A DNA stretch of 64,000 nt from Pseudomonas canadensis (GTDB lineage Bacteria; Pseudomonadota; Gammaproteobacteria; Pseudomonadales; Pseudomonadaceae), in NCBI RefSeq assembly GCF_000503215.1, contig NZ_AYTD01000014.1, positions 186,001 to 250,000 of the forward strand, given 5' to 3'. Every line of letters starts with the position of its first letter. The first letter of the stretch is position 1. Positions 27,325-35,769 of this stretch are shown here, in pieces. Below the pieces are notes generated by a model. It searched no databases. It saw only the letters and a list, made by a program, of their open reading frames with translations, and was not told where the DNA came from. The translations under genes and the position numbers were made by a program.

Positions 27325-28752
27325 ATGTTCCGTTCGCTTTTTCGCCTGTCCGCAGCCGTGCTGGCCTTGAGCCTGAGCGCCTGCGATGACGCGCCCAGGT
27401 TTACCAAGGCCGAGCCGGGTGAATCACGGGCGGGCGGCGCTGCGACGGTGAACAAGCGCGACCAGAATGCATTTTCCCTGCCCTCGGCCAACCTGTCGCC
27501 CACCCGCCGCTTGGACTTCAGCGTGGGCAACAGCTTCTTTCGCAGCCCCTGGGTGATCGCGCCGTCCACTACCACCGCGCGTGATGGCTTGGGCCCACTG
27601 TTCAATACCAATGCGTGCCAGAACTGCCATATAAAAGACGGACGGGGACATCCGCCATTGCCCGACGCCCCCAATGCGGTGTCGATGCTGGTACGCCTGT
27701 CGATTCCGGATGCAGCGCCGTATGCCAAGCTCATCGAACAGGTCGGCGTGGTGCCCGAGCCGGTCTACGGCGGGCAACTGCAGGACATGGCCGTGCCAGG
27801 CGTGCTGCCTGAAGGCAAGGTGCGAGTCGACTACACACCGGTCAACGTGACGTTCGAGGACGGCACGGTGGTCGAGTTGCGCAAGCCGGACCTGCAAATC
27901 ACCCAGCTCGGCTACGGCCCGATGCATCCGGATACGCGTTTTTCCGCACGCATCGCCCCGCCCATGATCGGCCTGGGCCTGCTCGAAGCCATCAGCGACG
28001 CCGATATCCTGCGCAACACCAACCCGAAGACCGCCGACAAAGAAGCCATCGTCGGCCGCGCCAATTGGGTCTGGGACGACGCGCAGCAAAAAACCGTGCT
28101 CGGGCGATTTGGCTGGAAAGCCGGGCAACCCAACCTCAATCAACAAAATGTTCACGCGTTTTCTGGTGATATGGGCCTCACCACCTCGTTGAGACCCTTC
28201 GATGACTGCACCGATGCCCAAGTCGCCTGCAAACAGGCCCCCAACGGCAATGGCCCCGATGGCGAGCCGGAAGTCAGCGACAACATCCTGCGCCTGGTGC
28301 TGTTCTATACCCGTAACCTCGCCGTGCCGGCGCGCCGTGGCGTCAACACGCCGCAGGTGCTGGCCGGCAAAAACCTGTTCTACCAGGCCGGTTGCCAGGG
28401 TTGCCACAAACCCGTGTTCACCACGGCGGCCAATGCCGCTGAACCTGAGCTGGCCAACCAAGTGATTCGTCCGTACAGCGATCTGCTGTTGCACGACATG
28501 GGCGAAGGCCTGGCCGACAACCGTAGCGAATTCAAAGCCGGTGGCCGCGATTGGCGCACGCCGCCGTTGTGGGGCATCGGCCTGACACAAACCGTGAGTG
28601 GCCACACCCAGTTCTTGCATGACGGCCGCGCCCGCAACCCGCTGGAGGCCGTGCTGTGGCACGGCGGTGAAGCACAAGCGGCGCAGCAGCATGTGTTGTC
28701 CTTTAATGCCGAGCAGCGCGCTGCGTTGCTGGCGTTCCTGAATTCTTTATAA
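27325..28752 (+). CDS. Di-heme c-type oxidoreductase (DUF1111) lipoprotein
   Basis: 475 residues. Lipoprotein signal with LSAC box near residue 20; two heme c motifs, CQNCH near 107 and CQGCH near 366, so at least two covalent hemes. DUF1111 proteins resemble di-heme thiol oxidoreductases/MauG-like peroxidases. First gene of a three-gene run with an imelysin-like lipoprotein and a DUF1513 protein, a set I associate with iron handling; the exact reaction is not known. Confidence 0.85.
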   Translation: MFRSLFRLSAAVLALSLSACDDAPRFTKAEPGESRAGGAATVNKRDQNAFSLPSANLSPTRRLDFSVGNSFFRSPWVIAPSTTTARDGLGPLFNTNACQNCHIKDGRGHPPLPDAPNAVSMLVRLSIPDAAPYAKLIEQVGVVPEPVYGGQLQDMAVPGVLPEGKVRVDYTPVNVTFEDGTVVELRKPDLQITQLGYGPMHPDTRFSARIAPPMIGLGLLEAISDADILRNTNPKTADKEAIVGRANWVWDDAQQKTVLGRFGWKAGQPNLNQQNVHAFSGDMGLTTSLRPFDDCTDAQVACKQAPNGNGPDGEPEVSDNILRLVLFYTRNLAVPARRGVNTPQVLAGKNLFYQAGCQGCHKPVFTTAANAAEPELANQVIRPYSDLLLHDMGEGLADNRSEFKAGGRDWRTPPLWGIGLTQTVSGHTQFLHDGRARNPLEAVLWHGGEAQAAQQHVLSFNAEQRAALLAFLNSL

Positions 28753-28783
28753 GCTTCGCCCCAATTACAGAAGGGAGCTCGAC

Positions 28784-29848
28784 ATGTTCCGTCCCAAGTT
28801 GTTGTTCACCAGCCTGGCCGCCCTCGCCCTCGGCGCCTGCTCGCCGCAAGACCCGCAAGCGGTGACCTCGGCGGCCATTGCCAAGCAAGTGATCCTGCCG
28901 ACCTACAGCCGTTGGGTCGAAGCCGACCGCCAACTGGCCGTCAGCGCCCTGGCCTACTGCCAAGGCAAAGAGAGCCTGGACACTGCCCGTGCCGACTTCC
29001 TGCATGCGCAAAAGGCCTGGGCCGAGCTGCAACCGCTGTTGATCGGCCCGCTGGCCGAAGGCAACCGTTCGTGGCAGGTGCAGTTCTGGCCAGACAAGAA
29101 GAACCTGGTCGGCCGCCAGGTCGAGCAGTTGGTCGCCAGCCAACCGCAGATCGATGGCGCCGCCCTGGCCAAGTCCAGCGTGGTGGTGCAAGGCCTGTCG
29201 GCCTACGAATACATCCTCTATGACGCCAAGACCGATATTGCCGACGACGCACAAAAGGCCCGTTACTGCCCGCTGCTGGTGGCCATCGGCGACCGTCAGA
29301 AGGCCCTGGCCGAAGAAATCCTGGCCAGCTGGAACAGCACCGACGGCATGCTGGCGCAGATGACCAAGTTTCCGAACCAGCGTTACGCCGATTCCCACGA
29401 AGCCATTGCCGATCTGCTGCGCGTTCAAGTGACCGCACTGGACACCCTGAAGAAAAAACTCGGCACGCCGATGGGCCGCCAGACCAAGGGCATCCCGCAG
29501 CCATTCCAAGCCGATGCATGGCGCAGCCAGTCGTCCCTGCAAAGCCTCGAAGCCAGCCTCGCCGCCGCCCAGACCGTATGGGTCGGCGTCGACAACAAAG
29601 GCCTGCGTGGCCTGCTGCCGTCCGAACAGAAGCCGCTGGCCGACAAGATCGACGCCGCCTATGCCGCGTCCCTCAAACTGTTCGCCAGCAACCAGCGCAC
29701 CCTCAATGAACTGCTGGCCGACGACGCCGGGCGCCAGCAGCTCAACGATATCTACGACAGCCTCAACGTCGTCCACCGCCTGCACGAAGGCGAATTGGCC
29801 AAGGCGCTGGGTATCCAACTGGGCTTTAACGCCAACGACGGTGACTGA
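28784..29848 (+). CDS. Imelysin-like (peptidase M75 family) lipoprotein
   Basis: 354 residues with a lipobox LGAC at about residues 16-19. Helical imelysin domain. The usual GxHxxE motif of imelysins reads GLSAYEY (His replaced by Ser, Glu kept), so metal binding or peptidase activity of the classical kind is doubtful. GGGAG precedes the ATG, and the stop overlaps the next gene's ATG (TGATG). Probably a periplasmic iron-related binding protein. Confidence 0.82.
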   Translation: MFRPKLLFTSLAALALGACSPQDPQAVTSAAIAKQVILPTYSRWVEADRQLAVSALAYCQGKESLDTARADFLHAQKAWAELQPLLIGPLAEGNRSWQVQFWPDKKNLVGRQVEQLVASQPQIDGAALAKSSVVVQGLSAYEYILYDAKTDIADDAQKARYCPLLVAIGDRQKALAEEILASWNSTDGMLAQMTKFPNQRYADSHEAIADLLRVQVTALDTLKKKLGTPMGRQTKGIPQPFQADAWRSQSSLQSLEASLAAAQTVWVGVDNKGLRGLLPSEQKPLADKIDAAYAASLKLFASNQRTLNELLADDAGRQQLNDIYDSLNVVHRLHEGELAKALGIQLGFNANDGD

Positions 29849-30948
29849 TGATGCTCAGGCGACAGGCTTTGGCGGTTGGCAGCGTGCTGCTCAGTGCACT
29901 CACTTTGGGCGGCTGGACGCTGTTCAAAGGGAAAGACAAGGGCCCGCTGCTGCTGTCGGCGCGGGATGATGCAGACGGCAAGCACTACGCCGTGGGCTAT
30001 CACCTGGACGGCAAGCAAGTGTTTGCTACCCAGGTCGGCCAACGCTGCCACGACATCATCAACCACCCTACGCTGCCGATTGCGCTGTTTGTCGCCCGTC
30101 GCCCGGGCACCGAGAGTTACCTGATCGACCTGCGCGATGGCACGCTGCTGCAAACCATCACCTCCAAGGCCAATCGCCACTTCTATGGCCACGCGGTCAT
30201 TCACAAGAGCGGCGACTGGCTGTACGCCACCGAGAACGACACGACCGACCCCGGCCGTGGCCTGCTCGGCGTGTACAGGTTCGAAGGCGAGCGGTTGGTG
30301 CATACCGGCGAGATCTCCACCCACGGCATCGGCCCGCACCAAGTGTCGTGGATGCCCGACGGTGAGACGCTGGTGGTCGCCAACGGCGGCATTCGCACCG
30401 AAGCCGAAAGCCGCGTGGAAATGAACCTCAACGCCATGGAGCCAAGCCTGGTGCTGATGCACCGCGATGGCACGCTGATCAGCAAGGAAACCCTGGGCCA
30501 GCAGATGAACAGCGTGCGCCATATGGGGATCGCCAGCGACGGTACCATCCTTACCGGGCAGCAGTTCATGGGGGCGTCACAGGAGCGTTCCGAATTGTTG
30601 GCAATCAAACGGCCGGGCCAGCCATTCGTGGCGTTCCCGGTGGCCGATGAGCAGTTGCAGGCCATGGGGCACTACACCGCCAGCGTCGCGGTGCACAGCG
30701 AGTTGCGCCTGGTCGCGTTGACGGCTCCTCGGGGCAACCGCTTCTTTATCTGGGACATGGACAGTGGCGAGTTGCGCCTGGATGGACCGCTGCCCGACTG
30801 TGCTGGAGTCGGCGCAGTCGAGGACGGCTTTATCGTGACCTCCGGCCAAGGCCGTTGCCGGTTCTACGATTGCCGCCAGAAACCGTTGGTAGCAAAACCG
30901 TTGGAATTGCCGGCAGGGCTCTGGGATAACCATCTGCATCTGATTTGA
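29848..30948 (+). CDS. DUF1513 periplasmic beta-propeller protein
   Basis: 366 residues. N-terminal LRRQALAVGSVLLSALTLGG looks like a Tat-type signal with twin arginines. The rest has repeated short blades (DDADGKHYAVGYHLDGKQV, GDWLYATENDTTDPGRGLLGVY, HGIGPHQVSWMPDGETLVVANGG) as in DUF1513/seven-bladed propellers. Translationally coupled to the imelysin gene by a one-base overlap. Role unknown; it is consistently encoded with imelysin proteins. Confidence 0.82.
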   Translation: MMLRRQALAVGSVLLSALTLGGWTLFKGKDKGPLLLSARDDADGKHYAVGYHLDGKQVFATQVGQRCHDIINHPTLPIALFVARRPGTESYLIDLRDGTLLQTITSKANRHFYGHAVIHKSGDWLYATENDTTDPGRGLLGVYRFEGERLVHTGEISTHGIGPHQVSWMPDGETLVVANGGIRTEAESRVEMNLNAMEPSLVLMHRDGTLISKETLGQQMNSVRHMGIASDGTILTGQQFMGASQERSELLAIKRPGQPFVAFPVADEQLQAMGHYTASVAVHSELRLVALTAPRGNRFFIWDMDSGELRLDGPLPDCAGVGAVEDGFIVTSGQGRCRFYDCRQKPLVAKPLELPAGLWDNHLHLI

Positions 30949-30995
30949 CGGGTTTATGTCTATAGACCGCAGGCCAAAGCAGATAAAATTTGGTG

Positions 30996-31027
30996 AAAAA
31001 AAAAGGGCCTCGCATCGCAAGGCCCTT
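30996..31027 (-). terminator. Terminator for the inaA gene run (minus strand)
   Basis: 8-bp stem AAGGGCCT with complement and a 9-base loop; read leftward it is followed by nine T. It may work weakly for the DUF1513 gene on the plus strand as well. Confidence 0.88.
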
Positions 31028-31047
31028 TCCTGGGGGTTTGAATCGTT

Positions 31048-31275
31048 TCAACTCTGTGGCCTCATCCCTTGAGACATGCCGAACATGAACAGCAACAACT
31101 CATGATCAGGCTTGGCCGCAGTGCTCGCCTTGGCGACGCGCGGCAACAGACATTGCGCGCCACCCTGCGTTGCACTGAGCACCTGTGTGCGAGGCTGTTC
31201 CCAGGCCGCCAGCGCCAAGGCTGCAACACCCAGCGCCCCGACCAAAAACAAACCTCGTGCTATTTCTAGCTTCAT
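31048..31275 (-). CDS. Small membrane or exported protein downstream of inaA
   Basis: 75 residues with one hydrophobic segment near 7-24 (RGLFLVGALGVAALALAAW), then a short polar tail with a single Cys. The ATG overlaps the InaA stop (ATGA), so it is made together with the kinase. No family recognised; P. aeruginosa has a small gene in the same place as I recall. Placement in the ColRS run suggests an envelope role. Confidence 0.6.
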   Translation of the reverse strand: MKLEIARGLFLVGALGVAALALAAWEQPRTQVLSATQGGAQCLLPRVAKASTAAKPDHELLLFMFGMSQGMRPQS

Positions 31276-31991
31276 CTGGTTAAACCCTTGATAGCGCTGC
31301 CAAACGCCGTCTCGTAAAAGTAGCTGAGTTTCTTCCAGTCCGCGTCATTCCACGACGAATGGCGGCGCAGTTGCAGCATGTCATGGGAAGCGGCCCGATA
31401 AGCGGTCAAGCGCTGGCGGCATTTCTCGAAATCCAGCAGCGCCACTTCGACGTTGGCCGAGTCGCCCTGGCCGGTCACCCTTACAAAAATGTGCTTGATG
31501 TACAGGCAACCATGCTGCCAGCGCCCACGATGCATACGCGCCAGGGTACCGGCCAATTCCTTGAGCACGCGCTCATGCACCAACTCGCCGTACTGTTCAC
31601 GACCACCGGCGGCGTACCAGTTTTCGATTTCGTCGAAGCCGTCGAGGGCTGCGGTCACCAGCAGTGCCTGCCAGCGGTGCTCAGGGTCGCGGCGCGCCTC
31701 GCAAAAAACCATTTCGGGCACGCGTACATCCAACAGGCGCAGGCCCTTGATCGCATCCCGCTCACGCAACACGGTGGGACGGCCAAACGGATGTAACCAA
31801 CTGCGGTAGATATGTCCGGTCTGACGCTTGCTGTAAAGCAAACGTCCATTGGCGCTCATCACGCGCTGCACGCCGCTTTCTCCACCTCGCCGACGGTTGG
31901 GTTCTTCAACCCACTCGCCCTGCTGGCGCCAGAAGTAATCAAATCGTTCTTCGGGAGCTACATGACTGCCTGCTATGCACTCAACTGCCAT
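31272..31991 (-). CDS. inaA: InaA/lipopolysaccharide kinase family protein
   Basis: 239 residues. Protein-kinase-like fold of the Kdo/WaaP family: KRQTGHIYRSWLHPFG, VTAALDGFDEIENW, LARMHRGRWQHGCLYIKHIFV (catalytic-loop region, normally HxDxxxxN; here HGCLYIKH lacks the Asp) and LLDFEKCRQRL (DFG-like metal loop as DFE). The weakened catalytic loop is typical of WapQ/InaA relatives of LPS core kinases. Four bases separate its ATG from the methyltransferase stop; GAGGT is the ribosome site. Confidence 0.8.
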   Translation of the reverse strand: MAVECIAGSHVAPEERFDYFWRQQGEWVEEPNRRRGGESGVQRVMSANGRLLYSKRQTGHIYRSWLHPFGRPTVLRERDAIKGLRLLDVRVPEMVFCEARRDPEHRWQALLVTAALDGFDEIENWYAAGGREQYGELVHERVLKELAGTLARMHRGRWQHGCLYIKHIFVRVTGQGDSANVEVALLDFEKCRQRLTAYRAASHDMLQLRRHSSWNDADWKKLSYFYETAFGSAIKGLTR

Positions 31992-31995
31992 CCTG

Positions 31996-32676
31996 TTACC
32001 TCTTGCGCAATACATACACTCGCCACATGGCGTAGAGCGGAATGAAGTCCAGGGACTCCTGGACACGAAAACCGGCTTCCTCGAATTCTGCTTCAACAGT
32101 AGCAGCCGGTAACACAAACCGGTTTTGGTAACCTTCCTGCTCACCCTTCTTGCGACGTTTCAGTTCGGTGCGCTTGCGCTTCCAGGCCTTGAAATTGCCG
32201 TCCACCCACAGCGAAAGGATCACGCTGTCACGTGTAACACGCTGAAACTCCCGCAGTATCGCCAACCGATGCGCTGGATCACCAATGTGGTGCATCAGGC
32301 GCATGCAGAAAATACTGTCGACAGCGTTATCCGGTAGATCGATATCAAAAGCAGAAGTCTGCAAAGGTCGTACCCGTTTCACGACGTCAGCGGGCTGGGC
32401 GACCGTCGCGACCTTCAACATGGAGGCCGAGTTGTCCGCGCCGATAATCACGCGATTGGGTTTTTCCGCCAACAATGGCCAGAAGCGCCCCGCACCGCAC
32501 GGCAGATCCAACACCAGCCCCGGCTCGCCGGCCATCGCCAGAGCGCCACGGGCCAATTGCTCGTCGCGTTTGTGAGACAGTCGACGGGCCAGATTGTCCT
32601 GATGTTTGAGCAAATAATTCTGCGCGTGCTCGTCGTCGTACTTTTCGGAAAATTCGAGTTTGATCGGGGTAGACAT
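31996..32676 (-). CDS. Class I SAM-dependent methyltransferase
   Basis: 226 residues. SAM-binding motif I VLDLPCGAGRFWPLL near 57-70, motif II IGADNSASML, and motif post-II FCMRLMHHIGD. Substrate unknown. It heads the methyltransferase-inaA-small gene run downstream of colRS, as in other pseudomonads, where this run belongs to the ColR regulon. The ATG has GGAG upstream; the preceding TTG is unlikely to be used. Confidence 0.83.
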   Translation of the reverse strand: MSTPIKLEFSEKYDDEHAQNYLLKHQDNLARRLSHKRDEQLARGALAMAGEPGLVLDLPCGAGRFWPLLAEKPNRVIIGADNSASMLKVATVAQPADVVKRVRPLQTSAFDIDLPDNAVDSIFCMRLMHHIGDPAHRLAILREFQRVTRDSVILSLWVDGNFKAWKRKRTELKRRKKGEQEGYQNRFVLPAATVEAEFEEAGFRVQESLDFIPLYAMWRVYVLRKR

Positions 32677-32737
32677 CAACGGATCTCCAGTTGCTGATGC
32701 CTACAAAAGTAAACAGCGCACTGTGATCAACAGGTCA

Positions 32738-32756
32738 ACCCGTTGTGAAAAACTTG
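32738..32756 (-). promoter_or_regulatory. Candidate ColR-binding site before the methyltransferase
   Basis: Read on the minus strand the segment contains GTTTTTCAC, the most constant part of the published P. putida ColR consensus as I remember it, 69 bases upstream of the methyltransferase ATG. Assignment is tentative. Confidence 0.35.
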
Positions 32757-32870
32757 TCCTGTCCAATCTCATACATTTCAAGACTTTACAGACACAAGCA
32801 ATAGCATGGGGCCATCTTCGCCGATTTACCGGGATCTCTGGCAGGATAACGGCAGAGGGCGAAGTCAGGC

Positions 32871-34145
32871 CTAGACCTGACTCAATTGCACATGAAAGCG
32901 GCAGCCGTTGGGCTCCATGGTGCTGAGACTCACGGTCCAGCCCTGGTTCTCGCAGATGCGCTGGACCAGTGACAACCCCAGGCCCAGGCCTTCTCCACGC
33001 TTCTCGCTGCCGCGTACAAACGGCTCGAACATCGCCTCACGTTTGTCTTCGGGAATACCGACGCCGCTGTCTTCCACCACAAAGCCCGTGGGTTCCAGGG
33101 TCAGGCGGATAAACCCTTGCTCGGTGTAATGCAGGGCGTTGCGCAGCAGGTTGCCCATGACGGCGTGCAGGAAGGTGGTGTTATAGCGCGTATCCAGAGG
33201 GTTACCGGGGTTGTAGATCAGCTCCAGGCCTTTTTGCTCGATGGGCTCGCGCCAGATGCCGAGCAGATCATCGGCCACCTGCGCGAGGTTGACCTGCTGC
33301 GACATGGCCGATTCATCGTGCTGGGCACGGGCCAGCATCAGAAAGGTCTGCACCAGTTCGCGCATCTCTTCGCAAGCCCGGGCGATACGCAGCACCTGGT
33401 TACGTCCCCGCTGGTCAATGGCCGGGTTTTCCAGCAGCAGTTCGCAAGAGCTGGCCAATACCATTAACGGCGTGCGCAATTCGTGGCTCACATCGCTGGT
33501 GAACAACTGCTCACGGGACAGCGCCTGACGCAGGCGCCCCAGCGTGGCATCGAAGGCCACGGCCAACTCACCCACTTCATCCGCTGCGTAGTCCGGCGCC
33601 AGCGGCGGGGCCAGGCCCAGCAGTTGGTCACGGTGGCGCACCTGGCGGGCCAGCCGCACAACCGGCGCCATGACTTTGCGCGCCAGCACCCAACCCAGGA
33701 ACACCGCCAGCGCCAGGCTGAGTACGAAACCCACCAGCACCACGGCAAACAGCACGCGCTCGCGCTCTTCAAAATCGCTCTGATCCTGCAGCAGCACGTA
33801 GCGCCGGCCATCGACCACTTCGACCATGGCGTGGTACGACAGCGCTTCGCGGAACACTTCATGGAAACCGGGTTCAAGGTGGCGCAAATCCTTGGGCAAC
33901 TCAAAATCGCCAGGGCCGCCACTGAAGTAAAACAGCTGATCCGGCTCGGGCCGGTGCCGCCAGTCTTCGACCGTGTCCATCAGCAGCAAACGTTGCAGGT
34001 CACCGCCCAGGCCCGCCGAGATCAACTTCTCTTCCACCAGGTGCACTGTCGCGACAATGCCCATGGCGAAGGCTCCCGCCACCAACGCACTCATCAAGGC
34101 AAAGGCAATGATGATCCGTTGGGCAAGGCTTTGCTTAAACTCCAT
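32871..34145 (-). CDS. colS: Sensor histidine kinase ColS
   Basis: 424 residues: membrane segments near 10-33 and 140-160, periplasmic domain between with Glu38, Glu96, Glu126 and Glu129 (ExxE) that match the residues reported for zinc/iron sensing by P. putida ColS, HAMP, HisKA with SDVSHELRTPLMVL, and ATPase motifs NLLRNALHY, DSGVGIPE and GEGLGLGLSLV. Overlaps colR by 11 bases. ColRS guards the outer membrane against metal, phenol and cationic peptide stress. Confidence 0.9.
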   Translation of the reverse strand: MEFKQSLAQRIIIAFALMSALVAGAFAMGIVATVHLVEEKLISAGLGGDLQRLLLMDTVEDWRHRPEPDQLFYFSGGPGDFELPKDLRHLEPGFHEVFREALSYHAMVEVVDGRRYVLLQDQSDFEERERVLFAVVLVGFVLSLALAVFLGWVLARKVMAPVVRLARQVRHRDQLLGLAPPLAPDYAADEVGELAVAFDATLGRLRQALSREQLFTSDVSHELRTPLMVLASSCELLLENPAIDQRGRNQVLRIARACEEMRELVQTFLMLARAQHDESAMSQQVNLAQVADDLLGIWREPIEQKGLELIYNPGNPLDTRYNTTFLHAVMGNLLRNALHYTEQGFIRLTLEPTGFVVEDSGVGIPEDKREAMFEPFVRGSEKRGEGLGLGLSLVQRICENQGWTVSLSTMEPNGCRFHVQLSQV

Positions 34146-34818
34146 CTCGACCCTCAGCCAGGCGATAACCGACGCCGTGCACCGTTTGCAGCAGTGGCTT
34201 GGCGAACGGCTTGTCGATCACTTGGCGCAATTGATGGACATGGCTGCGCAGGCTGTCGCTGTCCGGGCAGTCGTCGCCCCACAGCGCTTCTTCAAGGATT
34301 TCGCGGCGCAGCACGTGCGGGCTCTTCTGCATCAACACCGCCAGCAGTTTCAGGCCGACCGGATTGAGTTTGAGCAGGCGGCCTTCACGGGTCACCTCCA
34401 GGGTATCGAGGTCGTAATGCAGGTCGGCGACTTGCAGGGCGCGACGACCGCCACCCTGGGCGCGGCGCAGTACGGCTTCGATGCGCGCGGCCAATTCGGA
34501 CAGGGCAAACGGCTTGAGCAAGTAGTCATCGGCGCCGGACTTGAAGCCCTGCAGCCGGTCATCCAATTGGTCGCGGGCGGTGAGCATGATCACCGGCGTA
34601 TCGCGGCGCGCATCTTCGCGCAGGCGTTTGCACAGGGTGTAGCCATCGATGCCGGGCAACATGATGTCGAGCACGATCAGGTCGTAATGCTCGGTAGCGG
34701 CCAGGTGCAGGCCCGACAAACCGTCCTGCGCACAGTCCACGGTATAGCCTTTTAGCCCCAGGTAATCGGCCAAGTTGGCCAGAATATCGCGGTTGTCTTC
34801 AACCAATAGAATTCGCAT
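34135..34818 (-). CDS. colR: OmpR-family response regulator ColR
   Basis: 227 residues, the length reported for P. putida ColR. LLVEDN, phospho-acceptor Asp51 in IVLDIMLPG, Lys in LKPFALSEL, then a winged helix (SDSLRSHVHQLRQVIDK, HGVGYRLA). Activates envelope genes including, in related species, the methyltransferase-inaA run that follows here. Confidence 0.92.
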   Translation of the reverse strand: MRILLVEDNRDILANLADYLGLKGYTVDCAQDGLSGLHLAATEHYDLIVLDIMLPGIDGYTLCKRLREDARRDTPVIMLTARDQLDDRLQGFKSGADDYLLKPFALSELAARIEAVLRRAQGGGRRALQVADLHYDLDTLEVTREGRLLKLNPVGLKLLAVLMQKSPHVLRREILEEALWGDDCPDSDSLRSHVHQLRQVIDKPFAKPLLQTVHGVGYRLAEGRDGV

Positions 34819-34947
34819 GGGCAGTGTCTCCGTACGCGGTAACGGCCGTGTTGGCTCGCGCAGCTTAAGGCCAAGTGTGGCTCAGGGATAGGCCTGTGAG
34901 ACCCGTCGATTAAGCTTTTCAACCGATATTTTAGTTGAACGAGATTT

Positions 34948-34963
34948 TCACTATAGCTTCACA
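34948..34963. promoter_or_regulatory. Direct TTCAC repeats between colR and the RstAB-like genes
   Basis: TTCAC at 34948-34952 and 34959-34963, 11 bp apart (one helical turn), as expected for tandem binding of an OmpR-family dimer. A further TTCAAC/GTTGAA inverted pair lies at 34919-34940. The region is divergent, so either ColR or the RstA-like regulator could bind. Confidence 0.4.
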
Positions 34964-35070
34964 AACCGATGACAGGGCCAGCGCTAAAATGGCCGCCAAA
35001 CAAACGGCCCTTGCCTCCCCTATTCAAGGGCGTAACACTTGCGCCCATTCTCTGGCGACGACGCCCTTTC

Positions 35071-35769
35071 ATGTCCGACACGCTGCTGCTGATCGAAGAT
35101 GACCGCCCTCTGGCCGCGCTGACCGCCGAGTTCCTGCGCGCCGAAGGGTTTACCGTGGCGGTGGAACATCGCGGCGACCGCGCGGCCCAGCGTATACGCG
35201 ACGAACAGCCGGCGTTGCTGATCCTGGATGTAATGTTGCCGGGCATCGACGGCTTCACGCTGTGCCGACAGATCCGCGACCACTACCCCGGCTTGATCCT
35301 GATGATGACGGCGCTGGACGAGAACGCCGAGCAATTGACCGGGTTCACCGTCGGCGCGGACGACTATGTGGTCAAGCCGGTCGACCCGCTGCTGTTGCTG
35401 GCCCGGATCCGCTCGTTGCTGCGGCGCCATCCGCAAGCCCCGCGTGCGTATTACCAGTGGGGCACGTTTCGATTGGACCTCGGCAACCATTTCGCCTGGC
35501 TCGATGAGGTGCCCTTGCAGTTTTCGGTGGCCGAGTTCGACTTACTCACGATCTTCGCCCGCCATTGCGGGGTGTTGCTGACCCGGGAACAACTCCTGCA
35601 AAGCCTGCGTGGCCTGGAATACGACGGCCTCAATCGTTCCGTGGACATGCGCGTCTCGCGCCTGCGCAAGAAGCTGATGAGCCTGGATTGCCCGGTGACC
35701 ATCCAGACCATCACGGCCCAGGGCTATCTGTTTGTCGAAATCCCGCAAGGCGCTCGGCATGCTCTCTAA
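35071..35769 (+). CDS. OmpR-family response regulator, RstA-like
   Basis: 232 residues. LLIEDDRPLA, phospho-acceptor Asp53 in LILDVMLPG, VKPVDPLLLLARI, winged helix with LNRSVDMRVSRLRKKL and TAQGYLFV. The spacing and the RSVDMRVSRLRKKL helix resemble RstA. ATG 35071 chosen because the codons upstream have no protein character; no strong ribosome site is visible. Overlaps its kinase by 11 bases. Confidence 0.82.
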   Translation: MSDTLLLIEDDRPLAALTAEFLRAEGFTVAVEHRGDRAAQRIRDEQPALLILDVMLPGIDGFTLCRQIRDHYPGLILMMTALDENAEQLTGFTVGADDYVVKPVDPLLLLARIRSLLRRHPQAPRAYYQWGTFRLDLGNHFAWLDEVPLQFSVAEFDLLTIFARHCGVLLTREQLLQSLRGLEYDGLNRSVDMRVSRLRKKLMSLDCPVTIQTITAQGYLFVEIPQGARHAL

